A DNA stretch of 64,000 bases from an uncultured Treponema sp. (lineage in GTDB: Bacteria; Spirochaetota; Spirochaetia; Treponematales; Treponemataceae): assembly GCF_945873775.1 (NCBI RefSeq), contig NZ_CAMCEC010000007.1, positions 1 to 64,000 on the forward strand, read 5' to 3'. Below are positions 1-8,998 of the stretch, piece after piece. The notes under the pieces are model-generated. The model was not told where the DNA came from and searched no databases. It saw only the letters and a list, made by a program, of their open reading frames with translations. Position numbers and translations under genes: made by a program. Each line of letters opens with the position of its first letter. The first letter of the stretch is position 1.

Positions 1-203
1 CCTGTACGCTCTTCTGTCGTTTCTTCTTTCCTTCCCTTAAACTGTCAAATAACGGCGATATAAACTAGCAGTCATACTGCCTAACATTTTTTATTTTGTT
101 CCTTTGTTTTCAAAGGGTGAGATAGAATATATAGCTGTGAAGAAATATTGTCAATAGTAAAATCAAAAAAAAGATAAAATTTATTAAATTTTTTGTACGG
201 CAT

Positions 204-233
204 AAAAAAAGCAGACATTTTCAGCCTGCTTTC
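204..233 (-). terminator. Rho-independent terminator of the secreted-protein gene
   Basis: On the minus strand AAAGCAG, an 11-base loop and CTGCTTT form a hairpin followed by a run of seven T. It lies 36 bases past the stop of the gene ending at 270. The rest of 1-265 is AT-rich and shows no gene I can support. Confidence 0.75.
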
Positions 234-269
234 ATTTATTATTATAGAATATAAAAATTATTCAGTTGC

Positions 270-1004
270 TTAGTTTTCCTCGTAATCAAGGTTTTCTTCT
301 GGAATTTCTTCAGCTGGCAAATCAGTTTCTTCATATTCGCCGGCATCGTATTCATCGTCAGCAGGAAGAACAACCATCTGGGACTGCACTGCGCTCTGAA
401 TTTCCTCTTCCGTTATCGCATCAACCAAATCCTTTGCCTGCGCCCTTGTAAAGTACAAAAGGTTTCCGCCGTATTCAATTTGCGTGTCGCCTTTTCTCTG
501 ATTTGACTTTGTGGAAGGAATTTTTATGCAGAAATAAGGAGACTTTCCGACAAAAACATAGCCCATGGAAATTTTTGGGTCAGCATAAGAAGAGTACTGG
601 AAAGGTCCCCATTCAATTTTTGCGCGGGCATATTCATAAGTCGCCTTGTATTTTTTCTGATTGCGGTCAAGTTTCTTTTCTTCAAAGTCCTTTAAATATG
701 CGTTGTAAGAAGTAATAACGGCTTTGCGCGCATCTTTGTCCAAAAGAAGACGTTCTTTGTTCGGCATATTTTTATAAACAATTCCAGCTGTTCCGTTTTT
801 TGGAAAAAGCATAACTGAAAAATCTTTCGCCTCAAGCTCATTCACGAGAATTTTTCTTAGCCTGAAAGTTCCAGAGCCAAGTTCAACAGGATCAAATTTT
901 CCAAGTTTTACAGTTTCGATTTCCTGCTTTACTTTTGGAGTTCTTGCCGCAAACGACAATGCAGCCATTGTTCCAACCATTATAAATAAAATTTTCTTTT
1001 TCAT
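270..1004 (-). CDS. Secreted protein of unknown function with acidic tail
   Basis: A 244-residue protein I do not recognise. Residues 1-19 form a typical signal peptide (KKK, hydrophobic core, SFA-A), so it is probably exported. The middle has several Lys-rich and aromatic stretches, and the last 40 residues are strongly acidic with many Glu and Asp, a common linker or tail composition rather than a domain. GAGG precedes the ATG at good spacing. It starts 11 bases after the PC4-like gene, so the two are probably one transcript ending at the hairpin at 204-233. No catalytic motif is visible. A periplasmic or surface role is inferred only from the signal peptide. Confidence 0.75.
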   Translation of the reverse strand: MKKKILFIMVGTMAALSFAARTPKVKQEIETVKLGKFDPVELGSGTFRLRKILVNELEAKDFSVMLFPKNGTAGIVYKNMPNKERLLLDKDARKAVITSYNAYLKDFEEKKLDRNQKKYKATYEYARAKIEWGPFQYSSYADPKISMGYVFVGKSPYFCIKIPSTKSNQRKGDTQIEYGGNLLYFTRAQAKDLVDAITEEEIQSAVQSQMVVLPADDEYDAGEYEETDLPAEEIPEENLDYEEN

Positions 1005-1015
1005 ATTTTCCTCTG

Positions 1016-1255
1016 TTAATTAAGTTCTTCCATTCCGTTCAAAAGATTCTTTAAAGCGCAAAGCTCATCTTTTGTAAATGTTACGCCTTTTCCCATTTTC
1101 TGATGCTCGGAATCCCAGGAACGAATGTCGTACTTTGCAGGACGGCCGCCCCAAGACACAAAATTCAGCTCAAGATTCCAGCCGGACTTTGACGTGGAAA
1201 GAACACCGATATTTTTCTGTATATCAGGCGGAGTAAAACCTTCAGACATTGCCAT
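1016..1255 (-). CDS. PC4/YdbC-like single-stranded nucleic-acid-binding protein
   Basis: A 79-residue protein matching the bacterial YdbC/PC4 family, small dimeric proteins that bind single-stranded DNA or RNA. The family pattern is clear: a GVLS segment, SGW, ELN.VSW..RP.KYDIR.W and then MGKG(V)TFTKDEL. The start is taken at 1255 because GGAGG sits five bases upstream of that ATG, although the frame stays open to 1309. It is full length for the family and nucleoid- or RNA-associated by inference. It is first gene of a two-gene unit with the secreted protein ending at 270, which does not obviously share its function. Confidence 0.85.
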   Translation of the reverse strand: MAMSEGFTPPDIQKNIGVLSTSKSGWNLELNFVSWGGRPAKYDIRSWDSEHQKMGKGVTFTKDELCALKNLLNGMEELN

Positions 1256-1426
1256 AAAATCCTCCGAAAAAAATATGCGCCGCGCTTTTATAGAAACAAC
1301 CGCTCGCAAAGCAAAAAGTTACAGGCGCTTTCAATCTATTTTATATTAATGCCGTTTGTCATTTTTGTCATCAATAAAATTTCATTCTAAAACAAAACGC
1401 ATTATGGCTTTTGCGCAGTCTGTTTA

Positions 1427-1455
1427 TTGCCGAAATACAATTAGTATTATATATT
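1427..1455 (+). promoter_or_regulatory. Putative sigma-70 promoter for the lipoprotein/LysM pair
   Basis: TTGCCG (1427-1432), a 17-base spacer and TATATT (1450-1455) stand 83 bases ahead of the lipoprotein start at 1538. The match is by eye only, in an AT-rich gap. Confidence 0.4.
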
Positions 1456-1537
1456 AATAGTAAGCAAAACAGCTTTTATGAAAACTGAAATTCAAAAGGC
1501 AAACAAAGCTTTTCGTTTTTTACTTTATGGAGGAAAA

Positions 1538-2536
1538 ATGATTAAAAGTAAACTTGTATTGGCGGCATTTGCAGCCATGTCGCTCGCACTGATTTCATGC
1601 GGCTCGTCACCAAAAGAAGAGCCAGAGATTCAGGAAGAGAATGTTTCTGAAAGCACAACAGAAGAATCTCAAGACCAGCAGCAGATTTCCGAAGACACAG
1701 CGGAATCAAATGAAGCAGCACTCAGCAAAATTGAGTCTTCAAGGCAGGACGCAATAAATGCCGGCGCTCAAGAAGCAGCTCCAGACGCATTTAACGCCGC
1801 AGAAGAAGAATACAATTCTGTAAAATCCGCGATGGAACAAGGCGAAGATGTTTCTGCAAGACTAAAAGATCTTCTTGCACGCTATCAAGGTTTAAAGGCT
1901 TACGCAGACGCAGTTGCAAAGAAAGCAAAAATTGACGAAAACGGATTTGCTTCTTATGCGCAGAATGTATACAATGACGGCTCTTCTCTTATAAGCGAGC
2001 TTGCATCTTCAAAAGACTACGGAAGCGACTGGAATAAAAATGCGCTTTCCGCAGATGCAAAAATGACTTTCGTTCTTAAAGCAGCTTACAAATCGCTTGC
2101 GCAGGCTGAACGCACAGAAGCTTTTAAAGCAAAGAGAAACGCAGACAGCATAAAGTGCTCTGTTTCAAGAAAAGCTGACTACGACAAATTTGTTGCAAAC
2201 TTCAAGTCCGGCGACCAGAATTACGTTACAGGAAACCCAGAAGGCGCGCTTGCAAACTACACAAAAGCAAAAGAAGGATTCGCATCTCTTTACGCACAGG
2301 TTTCCGAAGCAAGAGCACAAGCTCAGGCAGCAATTGAAGAAGCAAAGAAACGTGTTGCAGAAAGCGAAACAAACGCTCAGTGGGCAGACAAGGAAAAGCC
2401 GCTTGGAGACGAGCCAGTAGAAGGAATCGAGGAAGCAGACACACAGCTTCTTGAAGCAGACGACTTTACAAAGGCAGAAAACTCAGAAGTTGAAATCGAA
2501 GAAACTATCGAAGAAACTGCACAGGAGGCTGAATAA
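1538..2536 (+). CDS. Lipoprotein, coiled-coil rich (TmpA-like position)
   Basis: A 332-residue predicted lipoprotein: MIKSK start, hydrophobic core and lipobox LISC near residue 21, followed by a Ser/Glu/Gln-rich linker. Residues about 60-310 are Ala/Glu/Lys-rich and look helical or coiled-coil; the C-terminus is very acidic. The ATG at 1538 has GGAGG six bases upstream; upstream in-frame ATG 1478 lacks a site. Its stop overlaps the next start by one base (TAATG), so the two are translationally coupled. The overlapping lipoprotein/second-gene layout recalls tmpA-tmpB of T. pallidum, but I cannot confirm homology without a search. Probably an abundant periplasm-facing membrane protein. Confidence 0.75.
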   Translation: MIKSKLVLAAFAAMSLALISCGSSPKEEPEIQEENVSESTTEESQDQQQISEDTAESNEAALSKIESSRQDAINAGAQEAAPDAFNAAEEEYNSVKSAMEQGEDVSARLKDLLARYQGLKAYADAVAKKAKIDENGFASYAQNVYNDGSSLISELASSKDYGSDWNKNALSADAKMTFVLKAAYKSLAQAERTEAFKAKRNADSIKCSVSRKADYDKFVANFKSGDQNYVTGNPEGALANYTKAKEGFASLYAQVSEARAQAQAAIEEAKKRVAESETNAQWADKEKPLGDEPVEGIEEADTQLLEADDFTKAENSEVEIEETIEETAQEAE

Positions 2537-3228
2537 TGAAAAAATTACTTGCTTGCACAGTTGCATCTGTTCTGGGACTTTCAGTTTTCGCAGCCAGCTA
2601 CACAAACAACACATACCAGAAACTTGCAAAAGAATACACACAGAAAGCAGAAAGAGCATTGGACGCAGGAGAATATGTTCTTGCTGAAGAATACGCCGCA
2701 AAAGCAAAGGAAAATGCAGAGCTTTCTGACACTTACATAAGCCACATGCTTTCAAAGGAAAGCGCGGAAAAAGACCTTAACCTTGCAAGAAACAGACTCG
2801 CTTATGTTGAAAGCATCAACGGAAAAGAAAACTTTCCGATTGCTTATGATTCAGCATCAAAATCTCTTGCACAGGCTGAAGACGCATTTGCAAAAGAAGA
2901 ATGGGACGCGGCTTCAAGCTATTCAAAGCAGGTTCTTGACGCTTTGGCAGAAATAAAAGAAGTTACACCTCTTCCAAAATATTATGTTGTAAAACCTTGG
3001 GAGTCAGACAAAGACTGCTTCTGGAATATTTCTGGAAGACCTTATGTTTACAACAATCCTTATTTGTGGGAAAACCTTTACGAAGCGAACAAGAATTCCC
3101 TTCCAGACCCAAAGAATCCAAACTTGATTCGTCCGGGAATGAAAATGGAAATTCCTTCAATTTCTGGCGAATACCGCGATGGAGTTTATAGCCCGGACAA
3201 AGACTACGAGCCTTTCCAGAAACGCTAA
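2536..3228 (+). CDS. Secreted LysM-type peptidoglycan-binding protein
   Basis: A 230-residue exported protein. Residues 1-20 are a signal peptide ending VFAA. Residues 25-145 are Ala/Glu/Lys-rich helical repeats resembling the upstream lipoprotein. Residues 147-215 resemble a LysM domain (YYVVKPWE.DKDCFWNISG then NPYLWENLYEANK and a final PGMKMEIP), the usual peptidoglycan-binding fold. It begins at the last base of the preceding stop codon, so both products are likely made together, plausibly linking an outer or inner membrane lipoprotein with the cell wall. Its stop overlaps the convergent Nudix gene by four bases. Confidence 0.8.
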   Translation: MKKLLACTVASVLGLSVFAASYTNNTYQKLAKEYTQKAERALDAGEYVLAEEYAAKAKENAELSDTYISHMLSKESAEKDLNLARNRLAYVESINGKENFPIAYDSASKSLAQAEDAFAKEEWDAASSYSKQVLDALAEIKEVTPLPKYYVVKPWESDKDCFWNISGRPYVYNNPYLWENLYEANKNSLPDPKNPNLIRPGMKMEIPSISGEYRDGVYSPDKDYEPFQKR

Positions 3229-3767
3229 AAATTCCTAGCTAAATACAGGGCAGCTGCTGAAGCCATCAACGCATGGCAATATTCGGGGCTGCCCATTTTT
3301 TTTATCACTTCGGACTTTGGAATTTCCATGTAGTTTACATATTCGTCAGCATCCAGACTCTGCTTGCCGGAAAACTCCAAGCCTTCAGCAAGAAAAACAT
3401 GAACGTGGTTTGCAAACAAAGCCGGGTTAGGATTCATTGAGCCAAGGCAAATCATTTTTTTTGCAGTTGCGCCGGTTTCTTCCAAAAGCTCACGTTTTGC
3501 AGCCTCAAGAGGAACTTCGCCCTTGTCTATTACGCCGCCCGGAAATTCAATGCTTAAAGATTTTTCTCCGTGCCGCCATTGCCTTACCATAAGAAAATTT
3601 TCACCGTCATCTGGAATCACAATTACCCAGTCTGGAGCTTCGTTCACAATGTAAACGCCTTCAGTTCCGTCGGGACTTACGCTGGTTCGTTCAGTAACAG
3701 TAAAAACGGGAGTCTTAAAAGCTCCCCTGCGAGATTTTTCGTGCCATATAAGTTTTTTGTCGTCCAT
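3225..3767 (-). CDS. Nudix hydrolase, ADP-ribose pyrophosphatase type
   Basis: A 180-residue Nudix protein. The Nudix box is intact (GGVIDKG then EAAKRELLEETGA, about residues 90-112), giving the Mg-binding REXXEE core. The N-terminal WHEKSRRGAFKTPVFTV and the VIVIPDD..NFLMVRQWRHG segment resemble ADP-ribose pyrophosphatases, which cleave ADP-ribose to AMP and ribose 5-phosphate; substrate is inferred only. I chose ATG 3767 because similarity begins there; the frame extends to 3818 without a better site. It is monocistronic, and its stop overlaps that of the LysM gene tail to tail. Confidence 0.85.
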   Translation of the reverse strand: MDDKKLIWHEKSRRGAFKTPVFTVTERTSVSPDGTEGVYIVNEAPDWVIVIPDDGENFLMVRQWRHGEKSLSIEFPGGVIDKGEVPLEAAKRELLEETGATAKKMICLGSMNPNPALFANHVHVFLAEGLEFSGKQSLDADEYVNYMEIPKSEVIKKMGSPEYCHALMASAAALYLARNF

Positions 3768-3822
3768 GGGTTTTATACTAAAATTATTCTGAAACTTTAG
3801 CAAGAAAGAAAATCTCAATAAC

Positions 3823-3892
3823 TGTCATTTCATTGCTTGACAAGGAAATCTAAAATCAACATAAGATTGCTGGACTTGCTCTGGCAATGACA
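3823..3892. repeat. Two-hairpin TGTCAT/ATGACA intergenic element, copy a
   Basis: The element begins TGTCATTTC, closes its first half near GAAATC, and has a second half GATTGC...GCAATGACA. The outer ends are mutual inverted repeats. It fits the same scheme as elements at 4851, 15160, 18976, 29908, 35123 and 53063. It lies between divergent genes. Confidence 0.55.
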
Positions 3893-3980
3893 AAGAACCA
3901 AATCATAAAAAATTGCAAATTTCAAAAAACGGATTTATAATTTAGTTATCAAAAACAATATTTAAAACAGGAGGCGCATT

Positions 3981-4805
3981 ATGGCAATCATCGCAATTTC
4001 AAGACAGGTGGCAGCCCTTGGAGATGAAATAGCTGCGGCGGCGGCAAAAAAACTTGGCTACACATTTATAACACGCAAGCAGATAGAAAACCGCATTGTA
4101 GAACTAGGATTTCCAAAGGAAAAACTTCAAAAATATGACGAAATAAAACCGGGATTTTTCGCAAGCCTAGCAAAAGGTCGCGATGAATACCTGAACTATT
4201 TGCAGTATGCGGTTCTTGAAGCGGCAAGCAAAGGAAACTGCATTTTAATAGGACGCGGTTCATTTGTAATTCTTGAAGATGTTCCAAACTTGATTTCGCT
4301 GCGGTTCGTTGCAAAAGAATCTGTAAGAGCAAAACGCCTTGAAAAAGAATTCAACTGGACAGAAAAGCAGGCAATGGCAAGAATCAATGAAAGCGCGGCA
4401 AACAGAAAAGGATTCCACAAGAGTTTCTTCAATATAGACAATGAAGATTCAAGCCACTATATGCTCACAATAAACACAGGAATTCTTGAGCAGGAAGAAG
4501 TTGTAAAGCAAATTGTAAACTTTGTAAAATATTTTGCAGATCCAGAAAAAGAAGCGTTAGGCAAAAAGCGCATTGAAAATATGCTCAAAGCCCAGGACTT
4601 GACAAACAAACTTCTTTTTGAATACAAGCTGAACATAAATTTCCTGCGCGCAATAATCGATGACGAGGGAACTTCTATAACATTGCAAGGCGTGGCGGAT
4701 TCCCAGGCTATAGTAGACAGAGCCGTAACACTTGCCGCAAAGATTCTTCCAAGCTGCACAATAAAATCAGCAGTAAACATTGTTCAGGACTTTAAGGGCT
4801 GCTAG
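3981..4805 (+). CDS. Cytidylate-kinase-like family protein
   Basis: A 274-residue cytosolic protein of the cytidylate-kinase-like family (the family annotated AAA/CMK-like in anaerobes). It starts MAIIAISRQVAALGDEIA, in which SRQ..ALGDEIA replaces a textbook Walker A, followed by LGYTFITR, a central GNCILIGRGSFVIL and RFVAKESVRAKRL, the expected kinase-like order. Residues 190-274 form an extra C-terminal domain (NFLRAIIDDEGTSITLQGVADS...) resembling a BON-like or ligand-binding fold. GGAG precedes the ATG. True nucleotide kinase activity is uncertain because the P-loop is atypical. Confidence 0.75.
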   Translation: MAIIAISRQVAALGDEIAAAAAKKLGYTFITRKQIENRIVELGFPKEKLQKYDEIKPGFFASLAKGRDEYLNYLQYAVLEAASKGNCILIGRGSFVILEDVPNLISLRFVAKESVRAKRLEKEFNWTEKQAMARINESAANRKGFHKSFFNIDNEDSSHYMLTINTGILEQEEVVKQIVNFVKYFADPEKEALGKKRIENMLKAQDLTNKLLFEYKLNINFLRAIIDDEGTSITLQGVADSQAIVDRAVTLAAKILPSCTIKSAVNIVQDFKGC

Positions 4806-4850
4806 CTGAAAGCAGTTTATATGAAAAGTTTTTAATGCCATATTTTTAAC

Positions 4851-4941
4851 TGTCATTCCCGTGCTGTGCGTCGCAAGACGAATGCTGACACGGGAATCTA
4901 GCTATAAAATTTAGATTATCGGGTCAAGCCCGATAATGACA
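4851..4941. repeat. Two-hairpin TGTCAT/ATGACA intergenic element, copy b
   Basis: This is the best complete copy. TGTCATTCCCGTG pairs with CACGGGAATC to make hairpin 1; after a 15-base AT-rich spacer, GATTATCGGG-TCAA-CCCGATAATGACA makes hairpin 2. The ends are ACTGTCAT and ATGACAGT. It lies between the stops of two convergent genes and could act as a transcription terminator or RNA-stabilising element. Confidence 0.7.
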
Positions 4942-4948
4942 GTAGTTT

Positions 4949-6790
4949 TTATTCAACCGTAACAGACTTTGCAAGGTTGCGCGGCTTGTCCGGGTTGTTT
5001 CCCCTGTGGACTGCGCAATAGTAAGCAAAAAGCTGCGCCGGAATTATTGAAAGCATCGGCTCAAAAAAACTTTCCGTAGAAGGAATCTTTACAATTTCAT
5101 CTGCGGAAGAACTGAACGCCCCGGAATCATCCTGAGTAATAACAAAAGTAGAAGCTCCGCGGCTCTTGACTTCAATAATGTTGCTTGCAAGTTTTTCATA
5201 AAGCTCAGGAACTGTGGCAGTCGCAACAACAAGAGTGTCTGTGTCTATAAGCGCAATCGGTCCGTGCTTAAGTTCGCCCGCAGCAAAAGCTTCGCTATGC
5301 ATATAGCTTACTTCTTTAAGTTTAAGTGCGCACTCAAGACTTGTCGCGCTGTCATACTGGCGGCCAATAAAGAACACTTTCTGCTTGTTGTAGTTCTTGG
5401 AAACAAATCTCTGAATAGAAGCCTTGTCTTCAAGAATCTGCTGAACTTTTTCTGGAATAGAATTCAGTTCGCAAAGATATTTTTTATAGTCAGAAGCGGA
5501 AATAGTTTCTTTTATAAATGCGGCTTTCAAGGCAAGCATGCAAAGGCACATAAGCTGAGTTGTATAAGCCTTGGTTGAAGCAACCGCAATTTCAGGACCT
5601 GCCCAAGTATAGACGACATCATCAGCTTCGCGGCTTACAGTTGAACCTACGCAGTTTGTAATCGCCGTAACGTGAACGCCGCTCTGCTTGGCAAGACGCA
5701 ATGCAGCCAAAGTGTCGGCAGTTTCCCCGGACTGGCTTATTACAATAAAAATATCATCCTTGCATAGAATAGGATTTCTGTAGCGGAATTCGCTTGCAAC
5801 ATCGACTACAACAGGAACACGCGCAAGCTGCTCAAAAACATACTTCGCCACAACTCCGGCATGGTAGGCAGTTCCGCAGGCGACAATCACAATGCGCTTG
5901 GCTTCCTTCCATTTTTCGTCAAAGCAAAGCTCGTCAAACTTTATGTCAACAGGAACTCCGCCTTCAAAAACAAGACGAGGTCTCATTGTGTCTGTAAGAA
6001 CTTTTGGCTGCTCGTGGATTTCCTTAAGCATAAAATGCTCGTAGCCGCCTTTTTCCGCGGAAGAAATATCCCAGTCAACATGGAACGGCTGCTTTATTAT
6101 GCGGTTTCCGTCCTCGTCAAAAAGATCAACATGGTCTTTGTAAAGAACTGCGATTTCTTTCTGGTCAAGGAAGTAAACATCGCGGGTGTACTCAAGGACA
6201 GCAGGAACATCGCTTGCAATAAAGTTTTCATCCTTGCCAAGCCCCACAATGAGCGGACATTCTTTTCTTGCGGCAATAACTCTGTCTGGGAAGTCCTTGC
6301 ACAGAACTCCAAGAGCGTAGCTGCCTTCCAAGCGGTTTACAGTCGCCTTTACAGCTTCAAAAATATCAAGAGAATCTTCATAGTAATAGTTTATAAGATG
6401 AGCAATTACTTCTGTGTCTGTGTCGCTCTTGAACACAACGCCTTCACTCTGAAGCCACGCCTTTAGCTTTGCGAAGTTTTCGATGATTCCGTTGTGAACA
6501 ACAGCGATTGTTCCGCTTTCGTTAAGATGCGGATGAGCGTTTATGTCGCTAGGTTCGCCGTGGGTCGCCCATCTTGTATGCCCTATTCCAAGAGAGCCTT
6601 CGATTGTTTCCTTTGCGATTTTTTCTTCAAGAGCCTTGAGCGCGCCTTTTACCTTGCGCACCAAAATATCCTGACCGTTAAACACTGCGATTCCCGCACT
6701 GTCATATCCGCGGTACTCAAGTTTTTTAAGAGCATTCACCAAAACCGGTGTAGCATTTTTATTGCCGATATATCCTACAATTCCACACAT
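4949..6790 (-). CDS. glmS: Glutamine--fructose-6-phosphate aminotransferase (isomerizing)
   Basis: A full-length 613-residue GlmS, making glucosamine 6-phosphate from fructose 6-phosphate and glutamine, the first step to UDP-GlcNAc and peptidoglycan. The N-terminal glutaminase has the catalytic Cys2 (MCGIVGYIG), HTRWATHG and the HNGIIENF loop. Two SIS domains follow: CGTAYHAG with SQSGETADT, and FIGRQYDSATSLECALKLKE. The C-terminus KSVTVE is the conserved sugar-site tail. No glmS ribozyme or leader structure is visible upstream. It is monocistronic and ends against repeat copy b. Confidence 0.97.
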   Translation of the reverse strand: MCGIVGYIGNKNATPVLVNALKKLEYRGYDSAGIAVFNGQDILVRKVKGALKALEEKIAKETIEGSLGIGHTRWATHGEPSDINAHPHLNESGTIAVVHNGIIENFAKLKAWLQSEGVVFKSDTDTEVIAHLINYYYEDSLDIFEAVKATVNRLEGSYALGVLCKDFPDRVIAARKECPLIVGLGKDENFIASDVPAVLEYTRDVYFLDQKEIAVLYKDHVDLFDEDGNRIIKQPFHVDWDISSAEKGGYEHFMLKEIHEQPKVLTDTMRPRLVFEGGVPVDIKFDELCFDEKWKEAKRIVIVACGTAYHAGVVAKYVFEQLARVPVVVDVASEFRYRNPILCKDDIFIVISQSGETADTLAALRLAKQSGVHVTAITNCVGSTVSREADDVVYTWAGPEIAVASTKAYTTQLMCLCMLALKAAFIKETISASDYKKYLCELNSIPEKVQQILEDKASIQRFVSKNYNKQKVFFIGRQYDSATSLECALKLKEVSYMHSEAFAAGELKHGPIALIDTDTLVVATATVPELYEKLASNIIEVKSRGASTFVITQDDSGAFSSSADEIVKIPSTESFFEPMLSIIPAQLFAYYCAVHRGNNPDKPRNLAKSVTVE

Positions 6791-6869
6791 GGCATTATTC
6801 TAGCGAATTTCCTGTCTTTTGAACAGAATGCATTTCGTAAAAATAAATGTAAAATCTAATCAAGGAAAA

Positions 6870-7080
6870 TTGCTTCAAGAATATTTTATTTTTCTCTGGA
6901 ATTCTTTAAAAAGTTCAGGAATATTTCATTTTCTATGTGGAATTCGTCAAAAAACTCAAGAATATAGAATTTTCCTGAAGAATATGCATAAAAACTCTGG
7001 AATATCTTTTATTATTCAATTTTTATACAAATTCCTCAGGAATATACAATATTCTTGAGGAATATTATTTATTCCTGTAT
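6870..7080. repeat. Array of about 20-bp degenerate repeats around GAATAT
   Basis: The 379-base gap between glmS and the next gene holds about nine units with core (T/C)TC(A/T)(A/G)GAATAT or TGGAAT, beginning near 6874, 6896, 6914, 6937, 6954, 6974, 6995, 7034 and 7053. Most spacings are 17-23 bases, close to two helical turns, and the 39-base step equals two units. The last units form inverted pairs (ATTCTTGAGGAATAT). It could be a binding-site array or decayed satellite. Confidence 0.6.
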
Positions 7081-7169
7081 ATTTATGCAAAATTTATCAT
7101 TTCACAAAAAAATTCTCCTCTATGAAAAAAAACGCGCAATGCACTATAATGGCGCAAGGTTTTGGACAA

Positions 7170-8363
7170 ATGAAAAGGCTTTTGGGATTCGCCGCAGTTT
7201 TAATATTTTCCGCAGGAATTTTTGCCGCCACATTAAAGGACGCGCAGGACAGGCTTTCTGCAATCGAAGAATTTAAAAGCGGAATTCTAAGCTCAAGTCC
7301 AAGCGGATTTTTTTCTGACGAGGAAATGGACGCGTTAAACCTTCTTTACCAGGTTCTTGAAGGAGATGAATACACCGTAAACTCGCTTAACGGAGAAATG
7401 CAGTTTTCCATAGGAGAATACAGCCTTGTAGAAACAAAATGGCCCACGGAAATTCAGGCACTTTTCTTCGGCGGAAAAATAAGCTATGAGCGCAGCGTGG
7501 ACATCATGTATTCCGACGCAATGGAAAAAAAATACGTTCCAGAACCGCAAATGACTGAATACCAGCGGCGCGACTATGAATATTACATAAACGACTACGA
7601 AACCAGAATCCGTTCCGGGGAAAAATTCTTTTATGCAGAACTTACATTTAAACTTACGCACTGGCAGGGAGCAAGCGAATACAGATTCGAGCCGGTCGCG
7701 CTAAAAATCTACAAGAATTCAAAACGTCCGTGGGCAATAATCACAATAGACGAAACGCAGAGCAAGGATTTTTTTACATTCACAGAAGAAAAAGAATTCA
7801 GAACAGAAAAGCAGATTGAAAGAAACAGCGCGCGCATAAAAAAGCTTCTAAAGGACGAAAACAAAAACGCTTCTACAGAAAAAGCAAAGAAAAAAGACAT
7901 AATATTCACCGAGCAAAAAGGAAGACGCGCATTTTACGTAAGCGCGGAAACTTCCACGGACAACATTGATTTTTCAAGCACGGACATTGCCTCTTACTCG
8001 CTTGACAATATGTACGGAACTCTTACGCTTGGACTCGGAAAATTTATCTTCGCAGGAATTTCAGCTGGAATAGACTTGCCTTCGCTTAACGAAAATGTTC
8101 CCGTTTATTCTTTCGGCGGAATCTTCGGATTAAACCTGAACCTTGGAACTCACATTCGGCCTTACGGTCAAACTTCAGTTTATGCACGCACAGACGACCA
8201 CGTTGTATTTAAAACCGGAGCTGGAATAGATTTTAAGCTTGGAAAATTCATGCTGAATCTTGAGTACAGCTACAACTGGAGCAACAACGTAAACGCTTCT
8301 GTAAAAGACGAGGAAACAGAAAAGTTCGGCTCGTACACGGCAGGAATCGGACTTACTTGGTAA
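7170..8363 (+). CDS. Predicted outer-membrane or secreted barrel-like protein
   Basis: A 397-residue protein, unrecognised. ATG 7170 gives a clean signal peptide (MKRLLGFAAVLIFSAGIFAA); the frame is open to 7122 but upstream starts add non-signal residues. The middle is rich in charged residues with a Lys/Glu helical stretch (about 215-260). The last 120 residues alternate hydrophobic and polar residues with many Gly and aromatics (YGTLTLGLGKFIFAGISAGID..., GLNLNLGTH..., FKTGAGIDFKLG) and end in LTW, the aromatic end typical of beta-barrel outer-membrane proteins. It follows the repeat array at 6870-7080 and overlaps the convergent nth gene by 11 bases. Confidence 0.65.
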   Translation: MKRLLGFAAVLIFSAGIFAATLKDAQDRLSAIEEFKSGILSSSPSGFFSDEEMDALNLLYQVLEGDEYTVNSLNGEMQFSIGEYSLVETKWPTEIQALFFGGKISYERSVDIMYSDAMEKKYVPEPQMTEYQRRDYEYYINDYETRIRSGEKFFYAELTFKLTHWQGASEYRFEPVALKIYKNSKRPWAIITIDETQSKDFFTFTEEKEFRTEKQIERNSARIKKLLKDENKNASTEKAKKKDIIFTEQKGRRAFYVSAETSTDNIDFSSTDIASYSLDNMYGTLTLGLGKFIFAGISAGIDLPSLNENVPVYSFGGIFGLNLNLGTHIRPYGQTSVYARTDDHVVFKTGAGIDFKLGKFMLNLEYSYNWSNNVNASVKDEETEKFGSYTAGIGLTW

Positions 8364-8997
8364 AGTTTTCGTTGTGAAGGCACAGGTCGTTTATCGGGCA
8401 TTCCGCGCACTTGGGGCTTCGCGCTGTGCAAATATAGCGTCCGTGCAAGATAAGCCAGTGGTGGGCGTGCATCATAAATTCAGAGGGAATGCGTTCAAGC
8501 AAGGAACGTTCAACTTCAAGAGGCGTTGAGCCTTGGGCAAGTCCAATCTTGGGGCAGATTCTAAGCAAGTGCGTGTCTACCGGCATTGTGGGCTTGTGGT
8601 AGACAACATTCAGAATAACATTCGCAGTTTTTCTTCCCACGCCCGGCAATGACTCAAGGTCTTCCCTGTTGTCTGGAACTTGCGAATTGAATTTTTCCAC
8701 AAGCATTTTGCTCAAGCCCACAACGTGCTTTGCCTTGTTCTTGTAAAGCCCGATTGACTTTATAAAGCCCCTTATTTTTTCTTCACCAAGAGCAAGCATA
8801 AGTTCAGGCGTATAGGCGACTTTATAAAGCGGCTCGGTTGCTTTGTTCACGGCTTTATCCGTAGTCTGCGCGGAAAGAACCACGCTCACCAAAAGACAAA
8901 AAGCGTTCGGAGCAACAAGCTCAGTTTCTGGAGAAGGATTCAATTTTTGAAACCGCAGAAAGACTTGCGAAATCTGCTGCGGAGTTAAAAGTTTCAA
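8353..8997 (-). CDS. nth: Endonuclease III, base-excision repair
   Basis: A 214-residue endonuclease III that removes oxidised pyrimidines and nicks abasic sites. The helix-hairpin-helix LPGVGRKTANVIL is present, with its Lys as Schiff-base nucleophile, then VDTHLLR with the catalytic Asp, and a C-terminal 4Fe-4S cluster C-x6-C-x2-C-x5-C (CTARSPKCAECPINDLC). The start codon is TTG at 8997, one base after the metK stop, so expression is probably coupled to metK. It is of usual length for the family. Confidence 0.95.
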   Translation of the reverse strand: MKLLTPQQISQVFLRFQKLNPSPETELVAPNAFCLLVSVVLSAQTTDKAVNKATEPLYKVAYTPELMLALGEEKIRGFIKSIGLYKNKAKHVVGLSKMLVEKFNSQVPDNREDLESLPGVGRKTANVILNVVYHKPTMPVDTHLLRICPKIGLAQGSTPLEVERSLLERIPSEFMMHAHHWLILHGRYICTARSPKCAECPINDLCLHNENFTK

Positions 8998-8998
8998 G

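Noticed and set aside
5861..6466. 201-residue plus-strand frame opposite glmS
   Set aside because: It is antisense to the conserved GlmS frame and shows no domain or ribosome-binding site.
6870..7080. CRISPR array
   Set aside because: Units are degenerate and have no unique spacers of constant length, and there are no cas genes.
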